A DNA stretch of 64,000 bases from positions 25,301,495-25,365,494 of the forward strand of contig OX439048.1 in NCBI GenBank assembly GCA_949317995.1. The letters run 5' to 3'. Origin of the DNA: Acholoe squamosa. Taxonomy: Eukaryota > Annelida > Polychaeta > Phyllodocida > Polynoidae. The stretch's first letter is position 1; each line of letters opens with the position of its first letter. A program made the translations under genes and the position numbers. A model generated the notes under the pieces. The model was not told the DNA's origin and did not search any database. It saw only the letters and a program-made list of their open reading frames with translations. This document shows, one piece after another, positions 1 through 11,945 of the stretch.

Positions 1-49
1 GCCCCAGGTGTTTGCTGCGGAGGGTACCCCCAATTGACGTGTACCCAGT

Positions 50-717
50 GTGGAGTTGGAGATAGACACCAAGAGGATAGCAATAGAGACTGAGATAGAC
101 AAGATGCTGGCTGAGGGGGTCATAAGATCGAGTTCTTCCCTTTCGGCCTCACCTATCACCTTGCAGCCCAAGAAAGATGGATCCACGAGGTTTTTTGTAG
201 ATTACTGCAAGCTCAATGCAGTGACCAAGAAAGACTCGCACCCACTACCTCATATCCAGGATATTTTTGACTCTCTGGCAGGGGCCAAAGTATTCAGCAC
301 CATGGATTTGAAATCAGAATACTGGCTGATCCCCGTCAGAGAGAGAGACATAGAAAAGACTGCCTTCTGCAGTCACAGAGGACTCTTTGAGTTTACACGC
401 ATGCTGTTTGGACTATGCAAAGCCCTGCTACCTTCCAGAGGATAATGAATAGGGTATTGGCCCTATTTATTGGCCGCAGTTGCATGGTCTACATTGATGA
501 TATAATTGTCTATTACAAGAGCGAGGAGGAGCACAAGGGGCATCTTAATGAGGTGTTTGCTGCCCTAGAGGCCAACGGACTGAAGCTGAATCCCAGCAAA
601 TGCCACTTTGATGTTCCTAAGGTAGACTTGCTAGGGTTTGTAGTTACAAAGGATGGCATTGAGACAAACCCTGACAAGGTGTCAGCTATTGTGGATATGG
701 AGGCCCCCGAGATGTAA
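50..717 (+). pseudogene. pol: gypsy reverse transcriptase (frameshifted)
   Basis: Two adjoining frames encode a Ty3/gypsy reverse transcriptase. The first (50-445) carries the fingers and palm start, with a VDYCKLN motif, a PLPHIQDIFDSL block and the first catalytic Asp in STMDLKSEYW. The second (from about 415) carries QSPATFQRIMNRVL, the catalytic YIDDIIV box and the LNPSKCHF / LGFVV thumb motifs. The shift falls in a run of C at about 420-425 and is best explained by loss of one base. The frame is also closed by a stop before base 50. The three catalytic Asp are present, but no intact enzyme is possible. Another frame change near 710 leads into RNase H. Confidence 0.92.
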
Positions 718-1128
718 CAGGTGTGCGCTCAATCTTGGGCATGACTGGGTACTACAGACAATGCATAGAAGGTTATGCCAAAATAGCCGAGCCCATGACA
801 CACCTTGATACACCATGACGAGTACCCTTCTGTTGGGAGCAGGAGCAGGAAGAGGCCTTTGACACATTAACCCAGGCCCTTGTCTCATCAAAGGTGATGG
901 CTCGTCCCCAAATAAACGCACCTTACAAACTTTGCACGGATGCTTGCAATTACGCAGTAGGGGCAATGCTTGTACAGACTGACAAAGACGGTTTTGAAAG
1001 ACCTGTGCAGTATGTGTCAAAACAGTTAGAAGGCGCACAACTGAATTGAGCCACCATAGAGAAGGAGGCGTATGTCATCATATATGCCCTAACGAAGCTA
1101 AGTATGCCCTTGAGAGTGAACAAGAGTC
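715..1128 (+). pseudogene. pol: gypsy RNase H remnant
   Basis: In the third forward frame the sequence continues as the RT connection and RNase H. It has an SILGMTGYYRQCI block, an EEAFDTLTQAL block, the first catalytic Asp in LCTDACNYAVGAML and the E of IEKEAYVIIYAL. Two in-frame stops lie at about 818 and 1048. The second half of the domain, and the linker usually present before the integrase zinc finger, are missing, so a deletion of several hundred bases near 1100-1140 is likely. The RH domain is therefore both interrupted and shortened. Confidence 0.8.
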
Positions 1129-2413
1129 TGGTTATGAGCTTAAACATGGACTCCTATACACCACGCAGCCGCATCCGGGAGGAGTGGCATATCCACGCCT
1201 AGTACTACCTCCTAGCACCAGGTATCGAGTCATACTGTGGGCTCATATTGAGATAGGACACCAGGCTGTGAGAAAGACTCTAGACAGGCTGCAAGAAGCC
1301 TACAAATGGCCAGGGCAACGCACAGATGTCTCTAATGTGTTGCGGCAATGTGCTCAGTGTGCTGTTCACCGTGATAAGCGACAGTACCCTAAGCCATCCG
1401 AGATGCCAATAGCAGCATACCTAGGCCAAATTGTGGGCATGGACCTTGTTGGACCACTTCCAGATTAACACTACGGTAACAAGTACCTGATGACCGTTAT
1501 TGACCACTGTATTGGTTGGGCTGAAGCGAAGCCCATCCTATCAAAGGAGTCAGCTTGTGTCTTGCGTTATTTAGAGCAGATATACTTACTGCGGTTTGGT
1601 TCTCTAGAAGTATTGGTCACTGACCAAGGTACCGAGTTCAATGCCACGCCCCTAAGAGAATTTATGATGGAGGTAGGCATAGAACACTGATGCAGCACCC
1701 CGTACCACCCACAAACCAATGGGCGTGTAGAGAGATACCACCGCACAGTCAAGTCCATCCTCCGGAAGCTTGTCAATAATCAAGCAGCCGACTGGTAGGA
1801 CCGACTTGGCCAGGCCTTGTGGGCACATCGCATTGCAACATCAACGGTAACCGGCTTCAAACCATTCTTCCTGCAGTCCGGACCTCGGCCAAGAGCGCCA
1901 CTCACCCGCATGCTAGGACAGACAGAAGGGAGTGACCCGAGGGCGATAGGTGCACGCATTGATGAGCTGGCCAGGGCGTTCAAGCAGGTGGCACGGAACA
2001 CTGAGGAAAGCCGCAAGTACAACCGGAAACGCCTTAAGGAGAGAACACGGGCTCGTGATGTGCATGCAGGTGACCACGTGATAGTAATTGCCCAAGAATG
2101 GGCTCCATTAGACTCAAATTGGGACCACCCATACCTTGTGACCTTAGTGTGTGGGCCTGTAATTACCATTGTCAACAAGCGGACCAGAAAGAGGAAGGTG
2201 GTCAACCGAGACAAGCTACAACTTGTGGACCCGGATGCACTCTGGGATGAGATCCGACCACGAGTCACCAGAGCCAAACGGAGACACCTGCAAGGCTGCG
2301 CACCTGCTGTTGACACAGAACCACAGGTAGCTGCACCAGAAAACCAGACTACAGATGAGGAGGATATAACTGAAGAAGGGGCAACTGACCAGCCAGTTGC
2401 AAGACAACCATGA
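1120..2413 (+). pseudogene. pol: gypsy integrase with GPY/F-type C-terminus (three in-frame stops)
   Basis: One frame runs from the HHCC zinc finger (H..H about 1243-1263, then CAQC about 1351-1362) through the catalytic core: first Asp in GMDLVGPL (about 1436), second in VTDQGTEFN (about 1615), and the Glu in NGRVERYHRT (about 1732). It ends with a basic C-terminal domain of the GPY/F type and an acidic tail. Stops at about 1466, 1688 and 1796 split it. The D, D and E residues are all still present. The integrase core would join element DNA to the host chromosome. Here it is a relic in the same strand and order expected for Ty3/gypsy. Confidence 0.92.
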
Positions 2414-2489
2414 TTGAAAGCAGCTGAACTGGTTGCTGAGGCACCACCTGCACAAGTCCAGAGGAGACTTGCCCCTACACTATTGGGAA

Positions 2490-4143
2490 AAAGAAACAGT
2501 GTGTCTGCCTTTTGTGCTTAGTCCCTTGTGGCTTCAGCACAAGCCTCTTCTCAGATGACCTTGTCCTTATTCCACAGCAAGGAGAGGCTAGGACCATTGG
2601 AGTGGTGTGAACTGTATTAGTGACAATCAATCCTCCTACCCCTCTGCCCATGATGGCATTGGTAGACCGGGTCAGGCAGGGTATTAGATCTGCAGGAAGC
2701 GGCCTCTTTCTTGGGCGACCAACCAGCGCCTCCTATACATTCAACCCGACAGAAGACAGGCCTCATGAACCTAGCCGGTGAACTAAGTAAGGTCTTATTT
2801 GGTACTGCCACTGAGAAAGATGTTGACGGCCTTCGATGAATTGTGTCAGCCAATGCCATGGACAATAGTCTGGTTCATCACAACCTGGAGAGCATGGTAA
2901 CAGTGGTGAACCAAACCAGGAGATATGTAAGAGAGAATAGGATGGACCTGCAGGCCATCCAGGAACATGAGGAGGCACTCCGCGTTCAGGTAGCTAGAAA
3001 TTCTAGACTACTAGACCTACTTGAACAGAGAATGAACAGTTTATCAATGTCAGGGATTCTAGATCGCACATTTACCAAGTTGGAACTATTAGCAAAAGAG
3101 TCCCAGCTCCAGTTTGAGCTCTATAGGAAGCAAAGGCTTGAACTGGAACGGGGCTGGCTGACCGAGAACACTTTATCCAAAAAAGAACTTGGTGACATCT
3201 TAGATATATTGAAGAAGAAGGGGTTCGAAGTGGCAGGACCCAAGTGGTACTATGAGAACACACAACTTGAGCCACTCTGGACTGAGGGAAATCAGCTGGT
3301 ATTCTATGTGGACTTTTTGGACTTTCTAGAGTCTCTTACCTACGATATCAGTTAACCTATTATCCAGTGTTGTTTAATGAACATTATTTGCATGTCATTA
3401 GTGGGGCATCCGAGATTGCTGTGAACACCCAGACCAGAGGTATGTTCCTGCCAGTACACTGTGTGGGCAAAGACCCACGAGTCTACACCCAGCAGAAAGA
3501 GGTTCTAACCCCAACATATGAAACTGCACTTCTTACAAACCGGACCCGCTAACTCTGTAGTGTAACTGTGAGCAAGCGAGGTGGGCAGCAGTCTGGAGTG
3601 TTCCCACTGAATGTTGGATGTTTTGTTGTAGTTATGTATCAAGATACGCCGGTTATGATGAGATGTGAAGGTAGGGCTGCAACAAGGGTACATATCATTG
3701 GGGCTAAAATTGTGGAAATTCCCAGGGGTTGTGAATCAGAAACATCAGAATGGAGGGTTAGGGGTACTAAAGTGGGTGCAAGTAATTTCACTAGTAGTTA
3801 TCGAGAGAATACCTATATACCATGGCCTGTCACTGTTAACAGGGATGTCATCAAGGCACTGAAACTTCACAAGAGAGTAGAGGTACCACTGGTGAAGTTG
3901 ACGGAGTGGGACCATCATCAATCATTGATTGTAACTGCCATTCACCTATCCACCATAGTTTTTAGTATGTTTGGGGGCATGATCTTGATGATAGCTATGC
4001 TTGGGCTCCTTACATGGTATGCCAGGAGGCGGGTAATGTGTCAGGCTGCGTGGGCACCCGAAGCAATCCCTCTGCAGTGCGATACCCTGAGAGAAGGCTT
4101 GTCTGAGCTCACACAAGTTGAGCTTGCCTCCCTTGTAGCTTGA
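2490..4143 (+). pseudogene. env: Env-like gene, baculovirus F / errantivirus type (broken)
   Basis: A third gene follows pol, as in envelope-bearing gypsy elements. A short hydrophobic stretch near 2500-2545 may be a signal peptide. Around 2747-2760 lies a basic tract at the place where this family is cut into two subunits. It is followed by a fusion-peptide-like segment with the family's hallmark L-F-G-T (about 2789-2803) and then a long helical, coiled-coil-rich region (about 2840-3170). Near the end, at about 3925-4010, a strong membrane segment is followed by arginines and a short tail. Family members are membrane fusion proteins. Breaks: a frame change between 2545 and 2747, a stop at 2837, a frame shift near 3355 and a stop near 3550. 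The last residue of the basic tract is not basic, so cleavage would be doubtful even without the stops. Confidence 0.75.
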
Positions 4144-4242
4144 GCATCAATGTGGTTCCCCTTCTTTTGCCTTGCTTTCAGTATATCCCGCATAGGCTGC
4201 AACTTATAAGAAATTTAGTTTGATGGTATGGCATCAAACTTC

Positions 4243-4256
4243 TGGTGGGGGAGGTG
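4243..4256 (+). other. polypurine tract
   Basis: A G-rich tract (GGTGGGGGAGG) directly before the TG that opens the inferred 3' LTR. This is the usual plus-strand primer position of LTR retroelements. Confidence 0.55.
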
Positions 4257-5130
4257 TGTAAAGTTTAGTGGCTTTGTAGGCAGTTATTATTATTATCCTA
4301 ATCCCATAATGGACTATAATTACAAGTCATATTAGATGATTCTGTATCGAGTTTTGGGAGGAGAGTATACATGTACCCGAATTAGGTACAAAGAGGGTTG
4401 AGGTTTTGGGGATGGAAGGACAGATGGGGAGTGAGGGATGGGTGTGAGTGGGTGACACCACCTCACACCCCCTGTCTCCTACAGATTGGGGGTGAGAAGA
4501 GATCGTGACCGGTAGTGCTTACATTCGATTGGTCCGAAGTGACTATTTGTATACAACAAGGGGGAGTCTCACTAATGTATCGAAGTGTGCTAGGATGTAT
4601 ATTGATGGTAATTGTATTATGAGAGCTGTTTATTATGTGAAGACAGTTGAGATAGTAGAACTGTATATATTTATATTGCTATACATATTGTACTATTGCA
4701 TTAATGTATAAATGTATTATCCTGAAATGAGTGGTACCTATCTATTACCAAATGGTCATTCCCTCGTGTCGGAAGTTTGTGGTTCCTTCACCTGTCAGGG
4801 AGGATGACGTTGCTCAATGTGTTCCGCTTGCCATCTGTGTTGGAGACGTGACCAGATCTGAAGGGGGTTCCCCTGTGTGGGGGCTGAGTCTTACATACAA
4901 TCAAGGCCAACAGGCCAGATAGACAGAAGCTTCAGGGCTGTGACGAGAGAAGGATGGGAGATCCTTGGGAACCGAAAGCTGGAGGTTATTTCTAAAGCAA
5001 AGTTTGACTTGTGACTTGTTTGTTGTGGAAGTCCTAGGTAGTGTTGCTATAGAAATATAGTTATAGTGAGAGACATCAATAATCAGGAGGAGGCCAGAGT
5101 AACAGTAATATTCATCAGAAGACCTTTACA
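4257..5130 (+). repeat. inferred 3' LTR of the gypsy element
   Basis: The LTR is inferred from its ends. It opens with TGTAAAG right after the polypurine tract and closes with CTTTACA, a perfect 7-bp terminal inverted repeat in the TG...CA form. That gives an LTR of 874 bp. No second LTR is in the window, so the boundaries cannot be confirmed by comparison. Short open frames inside it have no recognisable content. Confidence 0.55.
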
Positions 5131-7611
5131 GTGGAGACACTTATATCTACTGTATTATCACTCAGTCCCATCAGAGCAAGGGTCTGGCGATTTTCCAATT
5201 GGGAGGTCAAGTGACCATTGTATACAAACAAAAGCAATCATTGATGGACAGGGTAGGGACAGTACCCTTAGGGTGCCTCCCTCCCTAGTTCTGTTAGAGC
5301 TTGGAGTTGACCTTATTTGCCATCATGTGACCAGTATGACTCGTCTAGGCCATGATGCCTTCCAACTGATGAAAATTCAGCACTTTCAGACTGAAAAACC
5401 ATCAGAAAAAAAATATTTGAATTAGCTTAGTTGACATCTATTTTATCACAAACCGTCCACAACTCATTTTTGGACAAAACACCGTTTTCACCTTTAATGG
5501 CCTGTATCTCTGTTCTCAGAAATGTGACTTATACCTCATTTTGAAAGGATGGGTCATATTTGTCAGTTCTGCATGCATAATGGCTGTGATGACTATTCAA
5601 ATGGCTGTTTAACCTGATACGTGTACAACCATTTGCAGTATGGGCATCTATAAAAAGTCCTGAAGAGTTCTGAAGTCCTACAACATAAAAGATCTTATAA
5701 ATCCTTATTCTTTGATATCTTGGCAAAAGAAATAAGTATGAATGGACCGACATGTGTATACACCTCTGTAAAATCATTTTGTTTGGAAAGATTTGTCAGC
5801 TGGAATTAGAAGGAAAAGGCCAGCACCACAGACATAACTTCAAAATGTGCAATAGACCCGTTGGGAAAATGCTAACAATGTCATATCAGAATCCCCGATG
5901 GGAATAATCAGACCAATCCAAACCTGCTCATGCTGAGCAACTGTGACCTTGTAGTTAGGCCGGTATGTGGTAGGCCTTTATGACCTTTAGGATAGGAATT
6001 TGACCCCATGGATTCTGCACTACACTGCAAAATATATTCAGCCCCAAATAAAGGGCTATCAGTAAATGACGACCACTTATCCCCCCCCCATCCTTCCCCC
6101 CTTACCCATCCAACTTCATAATCCGGTGCATAATCCCAGGAAACGTATTTTGATATAAAAATAAAATATTGACGTTTTTGTAATAAATGGAAATGATCAA
6201 ATTTTTGCCACCCCCGACACAATTTTATGTCAACGGGACACCGGAGTAGGAACCAATGAAGAGAAACTAGGTTGATAAAGAGAAGTATTCACCTTCAGTC
6301 CGCATCAATTTTGGAGTTAACCTAACAAACAAAATAAGGTATTATGTTTGTGGGCCACCAACAGAGTAAGTTGATAAGTAATTATCTGACGTGGAATATT
6401 TGAAATAGACCGATTCAGATGAAAGAAAGTTCATGAATTCGAGTTTGAACATTAACATTGCCTTAAACAAACATACAAGACACTTTTTATGGTAAGGCAA
6501 AGTCGAAAACAGCTTCCATCATACAGAAAGGGTTAAAGATAATTTCTAATTATTACAAATATGTGTTTGACTTAAAATGTGTATGTTTTTATTGGGAAAC
6601 AAATTAAGTCATATAGGTAAGCTTTTCAGTGGATATTCCAATTATAGTTTTAGTAATGCGTGCCTGATATATGTCCCTCATGGTGTCCCTTGTTAGGTCA
6701 AGACCATAGACCTGGGCTATGTGACAGGGTGTTGGTGTTGGGCTGGGATGAGATGGGGTGTGTTGGTGCTAGAAGGGTGTTGGTGTTGGGTCGGGTGATG
6801 GTATTTACCCAGAAGGCTTCATAATTAATTACTCCCAAACACCCAACAATCAATCCGTGCCATTGATTCCCGCTAGATGGCAGCTCTACTCTGTGCGTGC
6901 GCACACTCTGCACACTGCTTCCGCTAGTTTCAGGTCTCCCTGAGGTATTTTGGTTGCGGCACACGTGTCCTTATGTTTGATGATACCCTTTGAATACTGA
7001 AACAAAGAAGGTGATTTGGTTACAATAAATCTGTTTCAAATCATGCTTTTGGTCACAAAAATGTACGTAACACTATTCAAGGCATGCATTCGAAAATTTT
7101 TAATCGTGTCATGACATGCACTGTTTTTAATCTAAGTTTCGTCAGTTATTTCATTTGTCCAAGTCCAACATACAAAACACCAGAGATAGGGAGATATGAA
7201 ATGTCAATATACCAGGTGACAGTTACTTCATTACTCATGTCGACATGCTTTGTCCGCTGCTAGAACATGCATGCCCAATGTAGCTCTTATATATAATACA
7301 CCATTGTTTTTGTTGAAGCTATAACATTATTCCTAGCTTCAACAACATCTTTTGGCTAACGAGAGAAGCCTGCACTGTGTCAGCCTCGATAATCCAGGTC
7401 CATACTTAGGGCCTAGACCAGTCTTTACTTGTTACTTTTGATGCTATAAAATGAGCAGCCTTAGATTCCCATTTTCAGCAGACAGAGGCCAAGGGCCAAG
7501 TGAGGGTTCTTGGATTCTTGGGCACCCCCTCAGCAATAAACAACTCCCATGTACAGTGCTTAATAGAGGGAAGTTATTTAGCCAAAATGAGAAACAAAAT
7601 CATATAATACA
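5131..7611. other. intergenic, no gene seen
   Basis: No conserved coding signal on either strand. Around 6050-6110 a stretch (GGGCTATCAGTAAATGACG, then a C run) looks like a half copy of the C/G-rich MITE family described at 7612-9704. A GGTGTT-rich patch lies at 6720-6800. Confidence 0.5.
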
Positions 7612-7755
7612 AGGGAATGTTCACCAATTACATCACTGCTAAGGGTGTGTGTGGGGGGGGGGGCTCTTTTACTACCAGTGACAAACAGTGACATTGGGGT
7701 GGGGGGGGTCCTAAAAACTGCCAAAAAGCAGTGACATAATTGTTGAACGTTCCCT
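7612..7755. mobile_element. 144-bp MITE with 29-bp terminal inverted repeats
   Basis: The left end AGGGAATGTTCACCAATTAC... is matched by the reverse complement of the right end (25 of 29 positions). The centre is strongly G-rich on this strand (two runs of 8-10 G). There is no coding capacity. The end motif TTAYRTCACTG recurs nearby, which suggests a small local family. Confidence 0.7.
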
Positions 7756-8355
7756 AAGATTTTAGTCTATATATTACTGAAAGAAACTATAGCCTATTAA
7801 AAGTTTGATCTATGCATAGGCCTTGTGTATGTGTCACCTACAAGGTTATACATGAGATATACTCCATGGGGTCAGAGGGGCCATCCATAAATTACATCAC
7901 ACCTTTTTTGGCCATTTTCAACACCCCCCACCCCCTATCACACTTCATCACACATCACCAACATCCCCTCAAATATTACGTCAAACTTGGCCAGGTACCC
8001 CTCTCCTTCAGCCATGCATGCTATCGACTCAGCTCAGCTTTCAATAATAATATCTTATCTAAATCTTATAAGAATTTTACCCGAGTAACAGGGACGTGGG
8101 GGTAAAATAGAATCTTACCTGACTATGGGTGAGGGATTGGGGGCACAGCCCCCCAATTTCGCCACTACCATTACAGTGCTGACCTTCTATAGTTCTCTTC
8201 TAGCTAACATATTTAGCTTGTTTCATATGCAGGATGCCACTTGCTATGTCGGACTATGCCCTGGGGACATACCGATTGCCGCGTAAGAGTGACGCTGAAA
8301 TTAAGTGGCAGGAGGGGATGGGAGGCGTCCCTTTCCCAACCTGGCCCCTTGGAAA
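7756..8355. other. gene-free stretch apart from the MITE fragment
   Basis: Outside the MITE-like fragment nothing coding or structural is recognised. Confidence 0.4.
7875..7990. mobile_element. C-rich MITE relative, one clear end
   Basis: The sequence opens with GGGGCCATCCATAAATTAC followed by ATCACACC and then a C-rich centre. It resembles the ends of the elements at 7612 and 9566. A clean right end is not visible, so this is a partial copy. Confidence 0.45.
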
Positions 8356-9315
8356 GAACCCTAAGGGCATAACCAGCATGCCCTCAGGGCATTATACAGA
8401 CTAGTTGAGGATGGGATGTCCTGAGGGCATGAGCAGTAATATCAATGCCCTCAGGGCATTTTCATTTCCTTTTATCAATGAAACTACAGATGATTAAAAT
8501 CTAAATTCATGCCCTCAGGGCATTACGTTACCAACATCAGCTAATGCCCCCAGGGAATTGATGATATATGCCCTGAGGACATCTACTATAGGGATCATGC
8601 CCTTAGGGCATAGGGCATTCTACTGTAGGCCTAGGCCATTGAAAAATCTCTCCCTAATAGTAATATCATACAAGTCTAATATGCCCTTGGGGCATCAGTG
8701 ATAGGCCTATGACATTGGGTGATGACCTGAGGGCATGCATAATACTGGTGATGCCCAATGGGCATGTGTGATTGTTTGCTTGCTTCTTCAAACTAGGACC
8801 AAATCATGCCCTTAGGGCATGCTGGCCATAAGAACAAATTCCTAACCTACACTGGTTGGCCAATGTAATATGCCCCTGGGAAATGTTTGATAAGCCAACA
8901 TTTGCACTTGCTTACATATAATTAAACTAATATACAATTAAAATATGCCCTCAGGACATCGTTATTGTGACACATGCCCCCAGGACATAGGCCCATCCCT
9001 TCCCTCTAGAGACAATTGACCAATGCATGCCCTCGGGGCATTACCAATATTGTCAGCAACCTCAGGGCATTAGATTTCTTCTATAAAAAATATAGTCAAT
9101 TATCTGATACATGTTCTTAGGGCCACCTATGCCCTAAGGGTTTGTTCTTTCTTACCATAGACTACATTAACTACAAATGATACATACCCTAAGGGCACAG
9201 AAAATATGCCCTGAGGGCCTACCAGACACAGAACTTAAACCTGTTCTCATAGGAAAAACTTAAAGTAGGCTCCTATGTATGCCTAGGCCCCCAGGGCATC
9301 GATGCCCTTGGCCTG
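8356..9315. repeat. field of ~24 interspersed palindromes, consensus ATGCCCTNAGGGCAT
   Basis: About two dozen copies of a 15-bp palindrome lie within 960 bp. Clear copies start at 8378, 8416, 8445, 8509, 8568, 8597, 8681, 8722, 8751, 8806, 8945, 8974 and 9027; more degenerate ones are at 8356, 8544, 8869, 9056, 9127, 9184 and 9205. Changes often leave one arm intact. Spacers are AT-rich, unrelated at first sight, and of unequal length, but start-to-start distances of exactly 29 bp recur five times (8416-8445, 8568-8597, 8722-8751, 8945-8974, 9027-9056). It is neither a simple tandem repeat nor part of a gene. Confidence 0.9.
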
Positions 9316-9565
9316 CACTCTTTTCATTCTTCCAACAGTCTGGAAATGTACGCGTCACTCCCGTTTTCAGAGCATAGACCAAAGTAGCAAGTTGTATCCT
9401 GCGTTTCATATGATGTCATTCATATAGGTCTTAAAGGGGGGCTAGCACAGCAAATTATAACATGAGTACCAGGTACCAGATCAAAGATTGTTGATAAAAT
9501 TGTGGGACGATCTGATTGGTCAAGGGGTGGTCATGTGACTTGTGCGGGCATGCATTAGCATGCTA

Positions 9566-9704
9566 GGCCCCCTCTAAAATTAATTTTTGAAAATGTGACG
9601 TCACACAATCCTTGACATCCCCCCCCCCATCCCCTGCCACACTTGGTCAGAATCTGATAATACCTCCCCCCCTCTCCTGTGTGACTTTATATATGGACAG
9701 CCCC
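9566..9704. mobile_element. C-rich MITE, third family member
   Basis: It has a TGACGTCACAC motif at the left, a C-run centre, and a right end (GTGTGACTTTATATATGGAC then AGCCCC) that is the inverted form of the 7875 left end. It contains a perfect TGACGTCA. Confidence 0.5.
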
Positions 9705-10112
9705 AGAAGGCAATATCATTTATAGGAGCCAAGGGCAATATATGTTAATACTTCCTGCAGGTGTCTTAGCAAAGTCATATGGGCCCTAGGTATCAGAGTG
9801 GCATAATAAATTGCCTTTGGTGATGCACAGTGCAGCCCCCTGCATTTGGTCCTTGGAGTATTGTGCACTCAGCTGTGACCAGGCCCTTTACTGCAATACA
9901 CAGGTAGTTAGCAGGGTGGGAGTAGTGGGGGGTGGTGATCAAAAGTACAGGGCCAGCCCAGGCGGTATATTCCAATACTGCCTGGGGGTCAGAGGCTGGC
10001 ACTGTGTATGATATTTTGCCAAATAAAAGTTCAAGTAACATTGTCACCAATATAAAGAAAGCTGCTCATGCCAAACATCAAAACTTAAAACAAACATGGT
10101 GGTAACTTACTG
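9705..10112. other. gene-free stretch
   Basis: Open frames on both strands overlap each other (9793-10050) and show no family resemblance. No gene is supported. Confidence 0.4.
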
Positions 10113-10556
10113 GTGGTCGAAAATCATAGAAGGTTTGCATATGACGAATTTGGAAGTATTCCAGCCCCTACTCTTCGAATTTTAGTTTCCCCCTCTATTT
10201 CTTCGGCTCAAAGTGTCAGGCTGGATGAGATCTTCATGTTACATATGGGTTTTGATGGTCCCATATGCATATTTTGGGCTCCAGGGGGGTAAAATGTGCC
10301 CAAAATGACCAAAATTGTCTGGGCGAAATTGTGTCTGGGAGAATGACATTTGAGTTACAAGCCATGTTGAGGGCTTAATTTCCTACAGAAACAGACTATT
10401 TTGAACTGTAGATTAGGAAAATCACATAATCATTTATGTCAGATGTGTCCTTGCTATTGTAAAAGAAGCATACCTATAAGAATTCTTTTTCTGGGCACAT
10501 GTCTGGGCCAATGACATGTAAGGCCCCATATGCACACTTTCTATGATTTGTGACCT
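10113..10556 (+). repeat. dispersed repeat, copy 1 (copy 2 at 30764)
   Basis: About 440 bp are highly similar, in the same orientation, to 30764-31246. Both begin at TGGTCGAAAATCATAGAAGG and end near TTCTATGATTTGTGACC. Copy 2 has about 34 extra bases in the middle. There is no clear coding frame, no terminal repeats and no identifiable family. Confidence 0.85.
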
Positions 10557-11945
10557 GGTATTCTATGTTTGGGTAGGATTTCACATGCAAAGTTTGTAAA
10601 GAGTTCAAAATTGTTTAAAAGGCTAATTTGGATGAAGGTGCCCAGAAATATTTTTTAAAGATTTTTGAAGGACATCGGCTATTTTCAATTCATAAAGCAT
10701 TATTTTGACATTCTAAAGAAAGTTATATTGATGGAAATTGAAGAGAAAATCACAGGAAAAATATTTCATCAAATTTTTGGTATTTTTATCAATATTCTTT
10801 TTTAATTTGTGACCTGTACTGGGAAAAGGGACCTTATTCCCCCTGAAATAACGTCCGTTTTCGCAGATCATGTCACATTTAGTGAATTTTCTGTATTTTC
10901 CCATTATTCTCATGGCCAGAGCGCACACTTTTCATGTATTTTAAGCCTATTATTCATTCATTATTTTCTGCAGTAGGATCTATCAATAATTATTCACCTA
11001 ATGCACCATAACAAATTTGGTATCGTTGGAAAGCCCTTGATATTCTTGTGGTAAAACCATCTTAATCTCATCAAGATCAGAATCATGATGATCTATTGAA
11101 CATATATGCATGCTTAAGATCACACTTTTGCTAATCTAGTAACGTAAGGGTTAAAAGGGGCTATGAAAATCTACCAAAAGGGCAAATTATTATACATCAC
11201 AGCCAAGTCTTCTGAATGTTGACCCATTGAAATAAATCAATCTTGGTGTCAAATGCCGTTTTGGCAAATAGAACACAGATGTGAATAAGCTATTTAAATG
11301 AATTTTCTTACTCAGGCGCGAAAAGAATGATAGAGAAATATCATGTTTACTTATAATATTGAATATTCTAACGGATCTTATAGCGAACTAATATCTGTCA
11401 AACCTAATATTGAGTAATTTTCTGCAAAATGTGTAGTGACCCACTGTATTTGTTGAACAGTGAATTTTTACAATGGAGCCCAAAAAAATAGTACAGAAAA
11501 GCACTTCTTTACAAAGAATCTCTGTGAAAATTATTGTGAAATCTTTATCCCAAGATTGACAAATAACTTTAATCGTTTTTACGGTATTTCATGATTTACA
11601 ATGTTCGGATGATCATTGCCTCTCAAAGAGTTTCCGAACCAATCTTGAAGCAATTGCCACTTACCAGGTATAAACCATGCAGTGAGCACAGCACGTTGAA
11701 ACAACGTTAAAACTGTTTTGCTTAACGATGCAGTTTTAAACACTAATGCAACGTTCTTTTATCACAGTGACATACACATTTGCCTGATTTACCACATCTG
11801 CGCTTAGGGGGTGGTCATATAAGACGGGGTGGGTGGATGTAGATGTGGATGTGCTGGGGTACTGAAAAGATTCAGATCCCTTGGAGGGGGGGGGGCAACG
11901 AGTATCTTTCGAAATTGTCTTTAAAATGCTTTATAGGCGTTGTAC
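10557..11945. other. AT-rich gene-free stretch
   Basis: No coding signal and no repeat recognised, apart from an isolated ACGTTGAAACAACGTT palindrome near 11693. Confidence 0.4.

Larger units (their letters stand above)
1..5130 (+). mobile_element. Ty3/gypsy LTR retroelement with env-like gene, 5'-truncated by the window
   Basis: Read left to right this is the 3' part of an LTR retroelement: reverse transcriptase, RNase H, integrase, a third Env-like gene, a polypurine tract and a 3' LTR. The domain order RT-RH-IN and the type of integrase C-terminus fit Ty3/gypsy. The third gene resembles the Env of errantiviruses and the baculovirus F protein family. Gag, protease and the 5' LTR would lie to the left of base 1. 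Several frameshifts, in-frame stops and at least one internal deletion mean no protein can be made intact. It sits upstream of GAD in the same orientation and is unrelated to it. Confidence 0.9.

Noticed and set aside
1780-2316. 178-codon minus-strand frame
   Set aside because: It is the shadow of the integrase C-terminus on the plus strand.
8356-9315. CRISPR-like array
   Set aside because: The repeats are short palindromes with unequal spacers in an animal gene region, with no cas genes.
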